A DNA stretch of 64,000 nt from Methylocapsa aurea. GTDB lineage: Bacteria; Pseudomonadota; Alphaproteobacteria; Rhizobiales; Beijerinckiaceae. Below, piece after piece: positions 27,136 through 35,752 of the stretch. The translations under genes and the position numbers were made by a program. The notes beneath the pieces are model-generated. The model saw only the letters and a program-made list of their open reading frames with translations. It was not told the origin of the DNA and did no database searches. How positions within the stretch are numbered: the stretch's first letter is position 1; every line of letters starts with the position of its first letter. The stretch lies in the NCBI RefSeq assembly GCF_000746085.1, contig NZ_JQKO01000010.1:1-64000 (forward strand), read 5' to 3'.

Positions 27136-27711
27136 TTACGCCTCGGCGTCAGCGCGGGCGCGCTCCCTGCCAACGCTAAGCTTGCGGTCTGAACCCTCGT
27201 GTCTGGCCGCCTTGCTGAATTTCTTGAAAATGCGATCCCGCTTCAACCGGGAAATATGATCGATGAACAAGACGCCGTTCAGGTGATCGATTTCGTGCTG
27301 CAGGCAGGTCGCCAGGATGTCGTCGGCCTCGATCTCTTGCCGGCGGCCCTCGCGATCGAGATAGCCGACCCGCACCCGCGCGGGCCGCTGCACGTCCTCA
27401 TAGAATTCAGGGATCGACAGGCACCCCTCTTCATAGACGGAAAGCTCGTCCGACGCCCAGAGAATTTCGGGATTGGCGAGGCAGATCGGGGCCGCCGAAG
27501 CCGCGTCATCCTGGCGCTTGGCGACGTCTAAGACAATGACGCGCTTTTGGACGGCGATCTGGATCGCGGCGAGGCCGATGCCCGGCGCGTCATACATGGT
27601 CTCGAGCATGTCGTCCATGAGCGCGCGAATGGAATCGTCGACCCGCTCCACTGGCGCGCAGACAAGGCGCAAGCGAGGGTCAGGGGGGGTGATGATTGTG
27701 CGGAGTGCCAT
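27136..27711 (-). CDS. def: Peptide deformylase
   Basis: 191 residues. All three deformylase motifs are present: GIGLAAIQIAVQ (motif 1, GxGLAAxQ), EGCLSIPEFY (motif 2, metal Cys) and CLQHEIDHLNGVLFIDH (motif 3, metal His pair and catalytic Glu). It removes the N-formyl group from nascent proteins. The C-terminal tail is Arg-rich (RHEGSDRKLSVGRERARADA). It is the first gene of def-fmt-truA. Confidence 0.97.
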   Translation of the reverse strand: MALRTIITPPDPRLRLVCAPVERVDDSIRALMDDMLETMYDAPGIGLAAIQIAVQKRVIVLDVAKRQDDAASAAPICLANPEILWASDELSVYEEGCLSIPEFYEDVQRPARVRVGYLDREGRRQEIEADDILATCLQHEIDHLNGVLFIDHISRLKRDRIFKKFSKAARHEGSDRKLSVGRERARADAEA

Positions 27712-27771
27712 GACAAATAAATAATGCCGATGTCCCAGAACGTCAATTTGCGAAAGCCGAATGAAAACGTT

Positions 27772-28632
27772 CTAGAGCCGCTTGATTGCGGTGATGGTCG
27801 CTCCCGTCTTGGCGAGAATCCGATCGCGCGCGCAAGCCAAGGGTTCGCTCGAAACCAGCATGTGATGGGCGTTGGCGTGCAGCAGCAGGGCGTCATCGCG
27901 CATGACGCCGACATGGCCGCGCCAAAAAACGATATCGCCGCGCCGCAATCCTTCCAGCGTTTCGCCGTGGGCGAGTTCGGGCTCGAGCATGCGCCCAAGC
28001 GCCCGCTCCTGCAAATCCGTGTCGCGGGGCGCGTCGATCCCGGCCGCGCCGAGGCTTATCTGCACCAGTCCCGAACAATCGACGCCAAGACTGGATTTTC
28101 CGCCCCAGAGATAGGGAGCATGCAAAAGCCGCTCGGCGACGTCGACGAAATCTTTTTCCAACTCGCCAACGAGGGCGAGGTGATCTGCGAAGATGAAGCC
28201 CGCAGCGATCCTGGCGAAACCGCCCGCAGTTGAGCTCACGCTCACCGCGGCGCCGAGCGGCAAGGCGTCGAACGCCGGAAGCTTCACGTCCGGCCTCGGA
28301 TAGACAAAGGTCCGATTGACCTTGACGTGGTGGGTCGGCGCCGGCGGCCCCTCGCCGAGCGCGGTCATGGCGATATAGCCGACATAGCCGTCCCGGGCGA
28401 GCTGAACCCAGCCCCAGCCCTCCTCATTTTCGTAAAGCGTCACCGCTTCGCCATGCAGCGCCTGGGTGTCGATCGCAGCCTCGTGACTTGGCGCCTGGCG
28501 CAGATCGGCGAGGCCGGTCGTCACCTGCATCAAGCGTCCCTCAACATAAAGGTCGGCCTCGACGTGGCCGCGCAGATGAGCGGCGGCAAGATCGGGGCGG
28601 GCCGGGGTTAGGCGAGGATCGAGGCATTTCAT
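27772..28632 (-). CDS. NlpC/P60 peptidoglycan endopeptidase with SH3-like domains
   Basis: 286 residues. Two bacterial SH3-like segments occupy about 30-170 (GEAVTLYENEEGWGWVQLAR, then FDALPLGAAVSVSSTAGGFA). The NlpC/P60 catalytic domain follows (about 175-286), with the Cys in LGVDCSGLVQISLGAAGI, the His in FWRGHVGVMRDD, and a third polar residue in LLHANAHHML. It should cut stem peptides next to diaminopimelate. No signal peptide is visible in MKCLDPRLTPARPDLAAAHL, so it may act on recycled muropeptides in the cytoplasm, like other alphaproteobacterial members. It is divergent from the Fae-like gene. Confidence 0.9.
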   Translation of the reverse strand: MKCLDPRLTPARPDLAAAHLRGHVEADLYVEGRLMQVTTGLADLRQAPSHEAAIDTQALHGEAVTLYENEEGWGWVQLARDGYVGYIAMTALGEGPPAPTHHVKVNRTFVYPRPDVKLPAFDALPLGAAVSVSSTAGGFARIAAGFIFADHLALVGELEKDFVDVAERLLHAPYLWGGKSSLGVDCSGLVQISLGAAGIDAPRDTDLQERALGRMLEPELAHGETLEGLRRGDIVFWRGHVGVMRDDALLLHANAHHMLVSSEPLACARDRILAKTGATITAIKRL

Positions 28633-28841
28633 TGCAGCGTCATCCGGAAGTTGGCGGGCGTCGGGACAAGCAACGGCGTGGGGCCGGCCGCGTTTGTGAA
28701 ACCGCGGGTTTCTCTTCTAGCCGAGCAGAACGTCAAAAAGCCAGCCCCCGCTCATCCTGGAGGCGCCGATCCGCCAAGGGCCTCTTCCTGCCGTCCTCCC
28801 CCAATGCTATTCGACCGCATCTCCAACGATAAGGATCCGAC

Positions 28842-29381
28842 ATGAGCGAGATTTGGCTGCGCACCGGCGAGGCGACGGTTTTAGCCGCGGATGGACAATT
28901 CACCGACGCCATGCCCGAAGTGATGATCGGCCATGTCAAAGGCCCGGTCGGTCACGCCTTCGCGGCGATGGCGGGGCAGGTCGCCGGACATCCGCGCATG
29001 TTCGTCATCCGGGATCTCAATCAAATGGTCCGTCCGGCGACCATGATGACCACCAAAATGACGGTGCGCTCCACGGATTATGTTGAGTTGCTCGGCGGCA
29101 TCGTGCAGGCGGCGACCGGCGACGCCATCGTCGATTGCCTGAGCGAAGGGATCTTGCCGAAACAGCAGGCGGACGAGCTTTGCATGATCATTATGGTCTG
29201 GCTCGATCCGCGCTGCGCGAACAACAAGAACCTCGACAAGCGCGATCTCTACCGGACCAATTACGAGGCGACGAAAATCGCCATCTCGCGCGCGATTACG
29301 GGCGAGCCGACGGTGGACGAATTGATTGCCAATCGGAAGACCATCGCCCATTACGCCCTTGAGGGCGTATTCGAGGATTAG
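28842..29381 (+). CDS. Formaldehyde-activating enzyme (Fae) family paralog
   Basis: 179 residues; AAGGA lies seven bases before the ATG. Fae condenses formaldehyde with tetrahydromethanopterin in methylotrophs. The family match is clear in GEATVLAADGQFTDAMPEVM, DCLSEGILPKQQADEL, YEATKIAISRAITGEPTVDE and the final NRKTIAHYALEG. Against canonical Fae recalled from memory (GEALVGDGNEVAHIDLIIG), the His assigned an acid-base role is not present at the matching place (TDAMPEV). About ten extra residues (KNLDKRDLYR) lie before the YEATK motif. It may therefore be a divergent Fae paralog rather than the main enzyme. No other methanopterin-pathway gene is nearby. Confidence 0.85.
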   Translation: MSEIWLRTGEATVLAADGQFTDAMPEVMIGHVKGPVGHAFAAMAGQVAGHPRMFVIRDLNQMVRPATMMTTKMTVRSTDYVELLGGIVQAATGDAIVDCLSEGILPKQQADELCMIIMVWLDPRCANNKNLDKRDLYRTNYEATKIAISRAITGEPTVDELIANRKTIAHYALEGVFED

Positions 29382-29414
29382 GGCAAATTGCTCCGATTAA
29401 AGGCCGCGGCGCGG

Positions 29415-29499
29415 GAGCGCATGTTCTTATGAGGCGTCGGATATATCCGATGTCTCAATATCGAAAAAGTCGATCAACTTTTTTAAGAACATGCTCTAG
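29415..29499. repeat. Palindromic intergenic repeat (GAGCGCATGTTCTTA...TAAGAACATGCTC)
   Basis: Outer arms GCATGTTCTTA and TAAGAACATGC enclose two inner palindromes, GTCGGATATATCCGA and CGAAAAAGTCGATCAACTTTTT. The same layout recurs at 57066-57128 and in simplified form at 51217-51276. It lies between the Fae-like gene and the MoeB/ThiF gene. Confidence 0.85.
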
Positions 29500-29509
29500 A
29501 CTTACGCCT

Positions 29510-30328
29510 ATGTTCTCGCCCCAAGAAATCGAGCGCTATGCGCGCCATATTGTGCTGCAGGGCGTCGGCGGTCCAGGCCAGCAGAAGCTCAAGAGCGCGC
29601 GGGTTCTTGTGATCGGCGCCGGCGGCCTTGGCTCGCCGCTCCTCCAATATCTCGCGGCCTCGGGCGTTGGCGAGATCGGCGTGGTAGATGATGACGAAGT
29701 GTCTCTCTCCAATCTCCAGAGGCAGGTTCTGCATGGGACTGGCGATATCGGCCGCGCCAAGGTCCTGAGCGCCGCGGCGGCGATCGAGCGCCTCAATCCT
29801 CACGTCAAGGTCACGCCGATAATGGCGAGGCTTACGGCGCGCAATGCGCGGGAAGTGATCGAGCCCTACGACGTCGTCGCCGATGGGTCCGATAATTTTG
29901 TCACCCGCTATGTCGCCTCCGACGCCTGCTTTCACGCCAGGCGCCCGCTGGTCACGGCCGCAGTGGGCGCCTTCGATGGCTCGCTGACGACGCTGCGGCC
30001 CTACGAAAAGAGTCCCAGCGGCGAGCCTAACCCGACTTATCGCTGCCTCTTTCCGGAACCTCCGCCTGATGGCGCGGCTCCGGCCTGCGCCGAGACGGGG
30101 GTGCTCGGGGCCTTGACCGGCATCCTCGGGGCGATGATGGCGCTTGAGGCCATTCGCGAGATTGTCGGTTTCGGCGAGGGGCTTGTTGGCCGGCTGGTGC
30201 TGGTCGATGCGCTCGGCATGCGGTTTGAAACGCTGCGCTACAGCTGGGATCCGGCCAATCCGCTAAACGGCGCGAACGGAGCCTCAACCCTGGCGGTGAG
30301 CGTTGACAGCGGGGAAACGAACAACTAG
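29510..30328 (+). CDS. MoeB/ThiF-family adenylyltransferase (E1-like)
   Basis: 272 residues from the ATG at 29510; the longer frame would start inside the preceding repeat. The E1 fold is clear: SPQEIERYARHIVLQGVGGP, the ATP site VIGAGGLGSPLLQYLAASGV, and SLSNLQRQVLHGTGDIGRAK. The conserved Cys is in APACAETGVLGALTG. It lacks a rhodanese domain and the full CxxC zinc pairs of E. coli MoeB, so the partner (MoaD- or ThiS-type sulfur carrier) cannot be assigned. No sulfur-carrier gene is adjacent. Confidence 0.9.
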   Translation: MFSPQEIERYARHIVLQGVGGPGQQKLKSARVLVIGAGGLGSPLLQYLAASGVGEIGVVDDDEVSLSNLQRQVLHGTGDIGRAKVLSAAAAIERLNPHVKVTPIMARLTARNAREVIEPYDVVADGSDNFVTRYVASDACFHARRPLVTAAVGAFDGSLTTLRPYEKSPSGEPNPTYRCLFPEPPPDGAAPACAETGVLGALTGILGAMMALEAIREIVGFGEGLVGRLVLVDALGMRFETLRYSWDPANPLNGANGASTLAVSVDSGETNN

Positions 30329-30414
30329 ACCTCGCTTCCATCCGCGACGATAGCAAACCGTTTCAGGACTTGCCGCGCGGCCTGACAGAGGTCCTTGATT
30401 TCTAAGGGCTTTGT

Positions 30415-30488
30415 TGGGGGATAGTTCAACGGTAGAACAGCGGACTCTGACTCCGTCAATCTTGGTTCGAATCCAGGTCCCCCAGCCA
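30415..30488 (+). tRNA. tRNA-Gln (anticodon CTG)
   Basis: A 74-base cloverleaf with encoded CCA. The acceptor stem TGGGGGA pairs with TCCCCCA, with the U1:A72 pair typical of tRNA-Gln. The anticodon stem GCGGA/TCCGT encloses CTCTGAC, giving CTG for CAG codons. The T-arm is CTTGG TTCGAAT CCAGG. Confidence 0.97.
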
Positions 30489-30768
30489 GATTAATCCGTT
30501 GAATTTACTATCTATTATATTTCGCCTCGCTGCCCGCGGATAGGCATCCCGCGCGCCAGCTATAAAGACGCGGAAGGGCGGCGCCAGAGGCGATCGCGGC
30601 CGGATAGAGCGGAATCAACTTTCCAGCGGGCGCGAATTGGCGCATAATAGCACGCATATTCTTAGGCATATTTTTTACGTATATTCTCACGCGCCAAAGG
30701 ATCGCCAAGGGCCGGACTTAATTAGCTGGCCGTTGCGGCTGATCGAGGGCGCTCTCGAGGGATATTTT

Positions 30769-31482
30769 ATGCCCAACCACACAGTCAGAGCTTATGACGA
30801 CGAACTCGAGGCTCTCGATCGGAAGATCGCGGAAATGGGCGGCCTGGCTGAAAAGATGCTGTCCGACGCGATGGGCGCTCTGAGCGATTTCGACGCCAAA
30901 CTCGCGCTGGAGGCCATCGACAGCGACCCGCGCCTCGATCTGCTGCAGCGGGAAATCGAAGAGCAGGCGATCCTAACGATCGCCCGTCGTCAGCCAGTGG
31001 CTGCGGACCTTCGCGAGATCGTCGCCGCGATCCGGATTTCGAACGATCTCGAGCGGATTGGCGATCTCGCCAAAAACATAGCAAAGCGAGCCATCAAGAT
31101 CTCGCCGGAGATGCGCACGCCGCGCTGCGTCATTGGACTTAGGTCGATGCATGACTTGGCGGCCATGCTCTTGAAGGATGTGCTCGATGCTTATGCGCAG
31201 CGCGATGTTGAACGTGCGCGCGGGGTCTGGATCCGCGATGCGGACCTCGACGCATTGGAAGACTCTGTGTTCCGCGATCTTCTCACCTTCATGATGGAGG
31301 ATCCGCGCAACATCTCGTTTTGCGCGCATCTCCTCTTCTGTTCGAAAAACCTTGAGCGCATCGGCGATCATTCCACCAATATCGCCGAGACGCTGGTTTA
31401 TTTCGTGACAGGCGAGCCCTTGCCGATGGAGCGGCCCAAAGGCCGCAGCTCGATTTCGGCGTCGCCGATGAGGGTTGTGTGA
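30769..31482 (+). CDS. phoU: Phosphate signalling protein PhoU
   Basis: 237 residues from the ATG at 30769, with GAGGG just upstream. The longer frame would run back to the tRNA region and is not supported. Two PhoU repeats of three-helix bundles are seen, with the metal-binding E/DxxxD patterns in NDLERIGDLAKNIAKRAI and KNLERIGDHSTNIAETLVYF. PhoU restrains PhoR/PhoB signalling and the Pst transporter when phosphate is plentiful. It is usually in a pst operon; here no pst or pho gene is adjacent on either side. Confidence 0.95.
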   Translation: MPNHTVRAYDDELEALDRKIAEMGGLAEKMLSDAMGALSDFDAKLALEAIDSDPRLDLLQREIEEQAILTIARRQPVAADLREIVAAIRISNDLERIGDLAKNIAKRAIKISPEMRTPRCVIGLRSMHDLAAMLLKDVLDAYAQRDVERARGVWIRDADLDALEDSVFRDLLTFMMEDPRNISFCAHLLFCSKNLERIGDHSTNIAETLVYFVTGEPLPMERPKGRSSISASPMRVV

Positions 31483-31679
31483 AAGGTCGCGCGGCCGTCT
31501 TGGCCACAGGCCAGCAACCTTGACTGCGCCTCGGGCTTCCGTGCGCTCGACGTTTATTCGCGGACGGCGGCGCGTTAATGCCTCCTGATTGGGACCGCGA
31601 GCCCGGAGCAGCCCTCATCCCAAACCATGGCGCGCTTACCCAGCCGGAGACCATCGCGCATATCCCTCGCCGCAAGCCT

Positions 31680-32015
31680 TCATTCATCCTCGCCGAAGCG
31701 GTTGGCGATCAGCGCCTCGATGGCCTCTAGGGCCTGCACCGCTTGCGCGCCGGTCGCAGCGATCGTAATCGTCATTCCGTGCCCGGCGCCGAGGGTAAGA
31801 ATTCCCATGATCGAGGTGCCGCCAACGGTGTCGCCGCAACGGCTGACTGTGACGGCGGCGTCAAAACCATCGATGCATTGCACCAGCTTCGCCGTGGCGC
31901 GCGCATGCAGCCCTTTGCGATTGACAATTGTGAGCGTTCGAACGAGAGCGCCTTCGGGCGCCACGAAATCCGGATAATCCTCTATTTCAGGTCGGGCGGC
32001 GTCGTCTGGCTTCAT
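31680..32015 (-). CDS. Phosphocarrier protein HPr
   Basis: 111 residues, about 20 longer than typical HPr because of an acidic N-terminal extension (MKPDDAARPEIEDYPDFVAP). The phosphorylatable His is in VNRKGLHARATAKLVQCIDG, and the regulatory Ser that HprK modifies is in GGTSIMGILTLGAGHG. In this order the PTS lacks sugar permeases here and acts in regulation. The start overlaps the EIIA stop by four bases, and hprK lies upstream of both. Confidence 0.96.
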   Translation of the reverse strand: MKPDDAARPEIEDYPDFVAPEGALVRTLTIVNRKGLHARATAKLVQCIDGFDAAVTVSRCGDTVGGTSIMGILTLGAGHGMTITIAATGAQAVQALEAIEALIANRFGEDE

Positions 32016-32413
32016 TTTCCACTCAAGAACCGGCTTGCGACATAAATATACTTGCGGCCGGCGTCCTGCGCCTGAATCACCGCCTGATCGAGAGCGGAGC
32101 TGTCGCGCACCGATGCAAGCTTGATCAGCATCGGCAGATTGATCCCGGCGACAACCTCGACATGTGCGCCATTCATGACCGAGATCGCGAGGTTCGATGG
32201 GGTTCCGCCGAACATGTCGGTGAGCACGACGACGCCTTCGCCGCTATCGACCTGCGCAACGGCGGCGACGATGTCCTTGCGCCGCTGCTCAATATCGTCG
32301 TCTGGGCCGATCGAAACCGTTTCGACCTGCTTCTGCGGACCGACCACATGCTCCAAGGCGGCGCGAAACGCCGTCGCGAGGTGGCCGTGGGTCACAAGGA
32401 CCATTCCAATCAT
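32012..32413 (-). CDS. PTS EIIA component, mannose (EIIA-Man) family
   Basis: 133 residues. The phosphorylated His lies in MIGMVLVTHGHLATAFRAAL. Other family features are VVLTDMFGGTPSNLAISVMN and VVAGINLPMLIKLASVRDSS. With no IIB/IIC/IID partner in sight it is a regulatory EIIA that receives phosphate from HPr. It overlaps the HPr gene (ATGA). A 266-base gap with no gene separates it from hprK, although the three form one functional group. Confidence 0.95.
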   Translation of the reverse strand: MIGMVLVTHGHLATAFRAALEHVVGPQKQVETVSIGPDDDIEQRRKDIVAAVAQVDSGEGVVVLTDMFGGTPSNLAISVMNGAHVEVVAGINLPMLIKLASVRDSSALDQAVIQAQDAGRKYIYVASRFLSGK

Positions 32414-32679
32414 CGGACGGGCCTATCCATTCAGGAACTCCGTGCGGGATCAGCGCCAGCGTAAATGTACATCAAGGGAAGGACCATGCGTTCTTAGGAA
32501 AGGTCCGATGCCGGAAAGGCGTATTGGATAAGGTCCGGTCGGAGCGACGGCGGCGCCAGGGGCCGGTTGAATTGAGCCTCTTTGGGACAAATCTCCGGCG
32601 CCATTTTGTGCGTCGCGGTGAACTTGGCAAGTGAAATGAGGCGCTGTCGGTCAGATTATCCTGGCTTTCTTTCGTGAAG

Positions 32680-32712
32680 CTAGAGCGATTTCCAACCCGA
32701 GTGGAAAAGCTG
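32680..32712. repeat. Repeat remnant at the 3' end of hprK
   Basis: CTAGAGCGATTTCCAACCCG followed by AGTGGAAAAGC is the edge of the GAGCGCTTTCC-type repeat module seen at 58281 and 6323. It supplies the hprK stop codon. Confidence 0.55.
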
Positions 32713-33192
32713 CAACACTGACAAGGCCGAATCAGAAGCCGCGGCGCCGTGGGGCAATCGGACAAGCGGCAGGCTGACGCCAGCCAGCGCGACGCGGCTG
32801 CGCTCTGGTTCGGGATAGCGCGGCGGCGCTGCATCGGCGGGCTCCAGATCCGCCACGAGCCGAATGACGGCGGCCGCCAGGAAGGGAAGTTCGAAAATTC
32901 CCAGGCCGCGCCGTTCGATCTTCCCAAGGATTGCGGGATGGCCGCGAGCGATCAGCCGTCCGCCGCGATGTTCGAGGCCGATGCGATCATCGCCAATGAG
33001 TCTTGCAAAAAAGCCGGCGTTTGTCGCCGCGGCGATCAAGGCCAAGGCCAAGCTGCTCTTGCCGGCGCCGGAGGCGCCGCGGATCAGCACGCCGACCTCC
33101 TTGATCGCAACCGCGCTGGCATGAACAAAGATTTGGTCCTGGCCTTGCGAGGGGCCTGCGCCGGGCGTTTCTTGCGTCGCGCGCGGGTTCAT
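32680..33192 (-). CDS. hprK: HPr kinase/phosphorylase, short alphaproteobacterial type
   Basis: 170 residues from the ATG at 33192, which overlaps the chvG stop by four bases. The Walker A motif is in VLIRGASGAGKSSLALALIA, followed by RLIGDDRIGLEHRGGRLIAR. The N-terminal half of Firmicutes HprK is absent, as usual for alphaproteobacteria. It phosphorylates the regulatory Ser of HPr. The stop codon (CTCTAG) and the end (GWKSL) lie in a remnant of the dispersed repeat at 32680-32712. Confidence 0.94.
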   Translation of the reverse strand: MNPRATQETPGAGPSQGQDQIFVHASAVAIKEVGVLIRGASGAGKSSLALALIAAATNAGFFARLIGDDRIGLEHRGGRLIARGHPAILGKIERRGLGIFELPFLAAAVIRLVADLEPADAAPPRYPEPERSRVALAGVSLPLVRLPHGAAASDSALSVLQLFHSGWKSL

Positions 33193-35024
33193 CGCGCTTT
33201 GGGCAACCAGAGCACGAAGCGCGCGCCGAGCACCGCATCCTCGGCCTCCTCGCCAATCCGGCAAATCCGATTGAGCGCAAAAATGCGCCCGCCATGCGCC
33301 TCGATAATCTGGCGCGAAATTGAAAGCCCGAGACCCGAGTTTTGGCCGAAGCCCTGACTGGGCCTGTCAGTATAGAAACGTTCGAAAATGCGTTCGAAGG
33401 CGTCGGCGGGGATGCCAGGGCCGTCATCGTCGACAACGACCTCGAACCCGTCGTGCAAATCCCCATTCGGGGCGCTGGTCTTGGCGGGCCGCAAATGCAC
33501 GCGGACATTGCCGCCGGGGTTCGAAAACGATCTGGCGTTGTCAATGAGGTTGATGAAAACCTGGCCAAGGCGCGAATCGTGGCCGAGAACCCGGAAGGCT
33601 TGCTTGCGGGTTTCCTCGAGAGCCGCGCCGGCGATCGACAAGGTGACGCGCACCTCATTCGAATCATTCGCCTGATTGGCCATGGAGACGACCGCGGCGA
33701 GGACAAGTTCGAGATCGACCGGATCCATGTCCGCCCGAGCCAATTCGGCGTCGAGCCGCGATGCATCCGAAATGTCGCTGATCAGCCGGTCGAGGCGGCG
33801 AACGTCATGCTCGATAATGGACAAAAGCCGATCCCGCGATTCCTGTTTGCGGGCGATGGGCAGGGTCTCGACCGCGCTCCGCAAGGAAGTGAGCGGGTTT
33901 TTCAATTCATGGGCGACATCCGCCGCAAATCTCTCGATCGCCTCGATGCGATCATAGAGCGCCTTGGTCATGTCGCGCAGGGCGCCGGAAAGATGGCCGA
34001 TTTCATCCGAGCGCTCCGTGAAATCGGGGATTTCCCGGCGCGCTTTGGTGCCGCGCTGGACTCGTTCGGCCGCCTCCGCGAGGCGCCGGATCGGTTCCGC
34101 GATGGTCCCGGCGATAAACAGCGAAAGGAGGAACATGATCACGGAGGAAACGAGAAAAATGCGGACGACCGCCCAGCGCTCGGAGGCGATGATCGCGTCT
34201 ATGTCGCCGCCTTGCGTCGACAGGAGAAGCGCGCCGCGGACGACGCGAAAACGTTGGATCGGGGCGGCGACGGAAACGATGGTCTCGCCCTGGGCGTTGA
34301 CGCGGACGATCGATTGCTCGCCGCCGCTCAGGGCGCGGGCCACCTCGGGATAGCCTTTGCCGTTGTCGACGCCGATATCCTCATAAAGGGGCAGGTCGGA
34401 GCGGCCGAAAAGCCCCTTCGCTTTCGTCCAGATCTTGTCGATGAATGTTTCGGCGTCGCTGGGCGATGCCGACGGCAGGTCGTAGCGCAGGATGTTCGAG
34501 CGGCTCGAGAGCGAGCGCGAATCAAGCAGCAAATAGCCGTCGCGGTCGTAAATCCGCGCCCGCGTGCGGGTTGGCGACGCCAGCCGGTGCAGCACCGGTC
34601 CGACGCGTTCGGGATTGATCGAGAACTCGAGCGAGGGCACCGTTTCATCGGCGAGCCCATAGCTTTCCCCTGGCGCTAGCTGGAGCAGCTTTTCGGGATC
34701 GATGGTGATCGAATCGGTTTCGACAGTGGCCGAGGCCGCGACCGCCGCGGCGATGATCTCGCCTTGGGTTTGGAGGCTCTGCACCCGCGCATCGATCAGG
34801 CCGTCGCGGAATTGATTGAGATAGAGAAAGCCGACCAGGAGCGCGACGAGGCCGCCGAGGTTCAAGACCACGATCCGACGGGTCAGCGAAGAGGAGAAGC
34901 GCGAACTGATCGCGCGCATCAAGCCGCGCAGGCGCACAGCGAAGCTTCGCCGCATCCGCTTGGCGCGCCGGGCGGCGCCGGACGGGCGATCGAAGGCGAG
35001 TTCCTCGCGCGCTTCAAAAGTCAT
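33189..35024 (-). CDS. chvG: Sensor histidine kinase ChvG (ExoS-type)
   Basis: 611 residues. An Arg-rich N-terminus is followed by a membrane helix (RIVVLNLGGLVALLVGFLYL), a periplasmic sensor domain (about 65-270), a second helix (FLVSSVIMFLLSLFIAGTIA), HAMP (EPIRRLAEAAERVQRG), the H-box VAHELKNPLTSLRSAVETLP, and the ATPase motifs DDDGPGIPADAF and SGLGLSISRQIIEAHGG. It partners with ChvI. In rhizobia and Agrobacterium this pair responds to acid and cell-envelope stress and controls exopolysaccharide and virulence genes. It lies 32 bases after chvI. Confidence 0.96.
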   Translation of the reverse strand: MTFEAREELAFDRPSGAARRAKRMRRSFAVRLRGLMRAISSRFSSSLTRRIVVLNLGGLVALLVGFLYLNQFRDGLIDARVQSLQTQGEIIAAAVAASATVETDSITIDPEKLLQLAPGESYGLADETVPSLEFSINPERVGPVLHRLASPTRTRARIYDRDGYLLLDSRSLSSRSNILRYDLPSASPSDAETFIDKIWTKAKGLFGRSDLPLYEDIGVDNGKGYPEVARALSGGEQSIVRVNAQGETIVSVAAPIQRFRVVRGALLLSTQGGDIDAIIASERWAVVRIFLVSSVIMFLLSLFIAGTIAEPIRRLAEAAERVQRGTKARREIPDFTERSDEIGHLSGALRDMTKALYDRIEAIERFAADVAHELKNPLTSLRSAVETLPIARKQESRDRLLSIIEHDVRRLDRLISDISDASRLDAELARADMDPVDLELVLAAVVSMANQANDSNEVRVTLSIAGAALEETRKQAFRVLGHDSRLGQVFINLIDNARSFSNPGGNVRVHLRPAKTSAPNGDLHDGFEVVVDDDGPGIPADAFERIFERFYTDRPSQGFGQNSGLGLSISRQIIEAHGGRIFALNRICRIGEEAEDAVLGARFVLWLPKAR

Positions 35025-35056
35025 TGATCCGCAAGCCCTGAGTGAAGCTGAAGATC

Positions 35057-35752
35057 TTACTCCTTAAAACGATAACCGACGCCATAAAGCGTCTCGATCA
35101 TCTCGAACTCGTCGTCGACCGCTTTAAACTTCTTACGTAAGCGCTTGATATGACTGTCGATCGTGCGGTCGTCGACATAGACTTGGTCATCATAGGCCGC
35201 GTCCATAAGGGCGTTGCGGCTCTTGACCACGCCGGGCCGCGTGGCCAAGGCCTGCAGGATTAAGAATTCAGTAACCGTGAGCGTGACTGGATCATTCTTC
35301 CAGTTGCACGCATGCCGCTCCGGGTCCATTTTCAGAAGCCCGCGTTCGAGGATCTTCGCGTCCGATTCTTTTTGCGTCGCGGCGTCCTTGGGGATCGCCC
35401 GGCGCAAAATGGCCTTGACGCGCTCGACGAGAAGCCGTTGCGAGAAGGGCTTGCGGATGAAATCGTCGGCGCCCATCTTGAGTCCGAACAATTCATCGAT
35501 TTCTTCGTCCTTGGACGTCAGGAAAATTACCGGGAGATCGGATTTTTGCCGGAGCCGCCGAAGCAATTCCATGCCGTCCATGCGCGGCATCTTGATGTCG
35601 AATATGGCGAGGTCGGGCGGGTCGGCCTTCAAGCCGTCGAGCGCCGTGGAGCCGTCGGTATAGGTCTGGACGCGATAGCCTTCCCCTTCGAGGGCTATCG
35701 ATACTGAGGCGAGGATATTGCGGTCGTCATCGACCAGGGCAATCATAGGCAT
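35057..35752 (-). CDS. chvI: Response regulator ChvI (OmpR/PhoB family)
   Basis: 231 residues from ATG at 35752 ([20 protein letters not shown]). The longer frame adds 39 residues in front of a receiver domain that is already complete. The phospho-acceptor Asp is in [20 protein letters not shown], the switch Thr/Lys in [10 protein letters not shown] and FIRKPFSQR. The C-terminal winged helix contains [20 protein letters not shown] and [16 protein letters not shown]. It is the first gene of chvI-chvG-hprK-EIIA-HPr. The pckA gene often found next to chvI is not here. Confidence 0.96.
   Translation of the reverse strand: MPMIALVDDDRNILASVSIALEGEGYRVQTYTDGSTALDGLKADPPDLAIFDIKMPRMDGMELLRRLRQKSDLPVIFLTSKDEEIDELFGLKMGADDFIRKPFSQRLLVERVKAILRRAIPKDAATQKESDAKILERGLLKMDPERHACNWKNDPVTLTVTEFLILQALATRPGVVKSRNALMDAAYDDQVYVDDRTIDSHIKRLRKKFKAVDDEFEMIETLYGVGYRFKE

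Noticed and set aside
33342-34679. Plus-strand ORF of 445 residues
   Set aside because: Antisense shadow of chvG, whose kinase motifs are complete.
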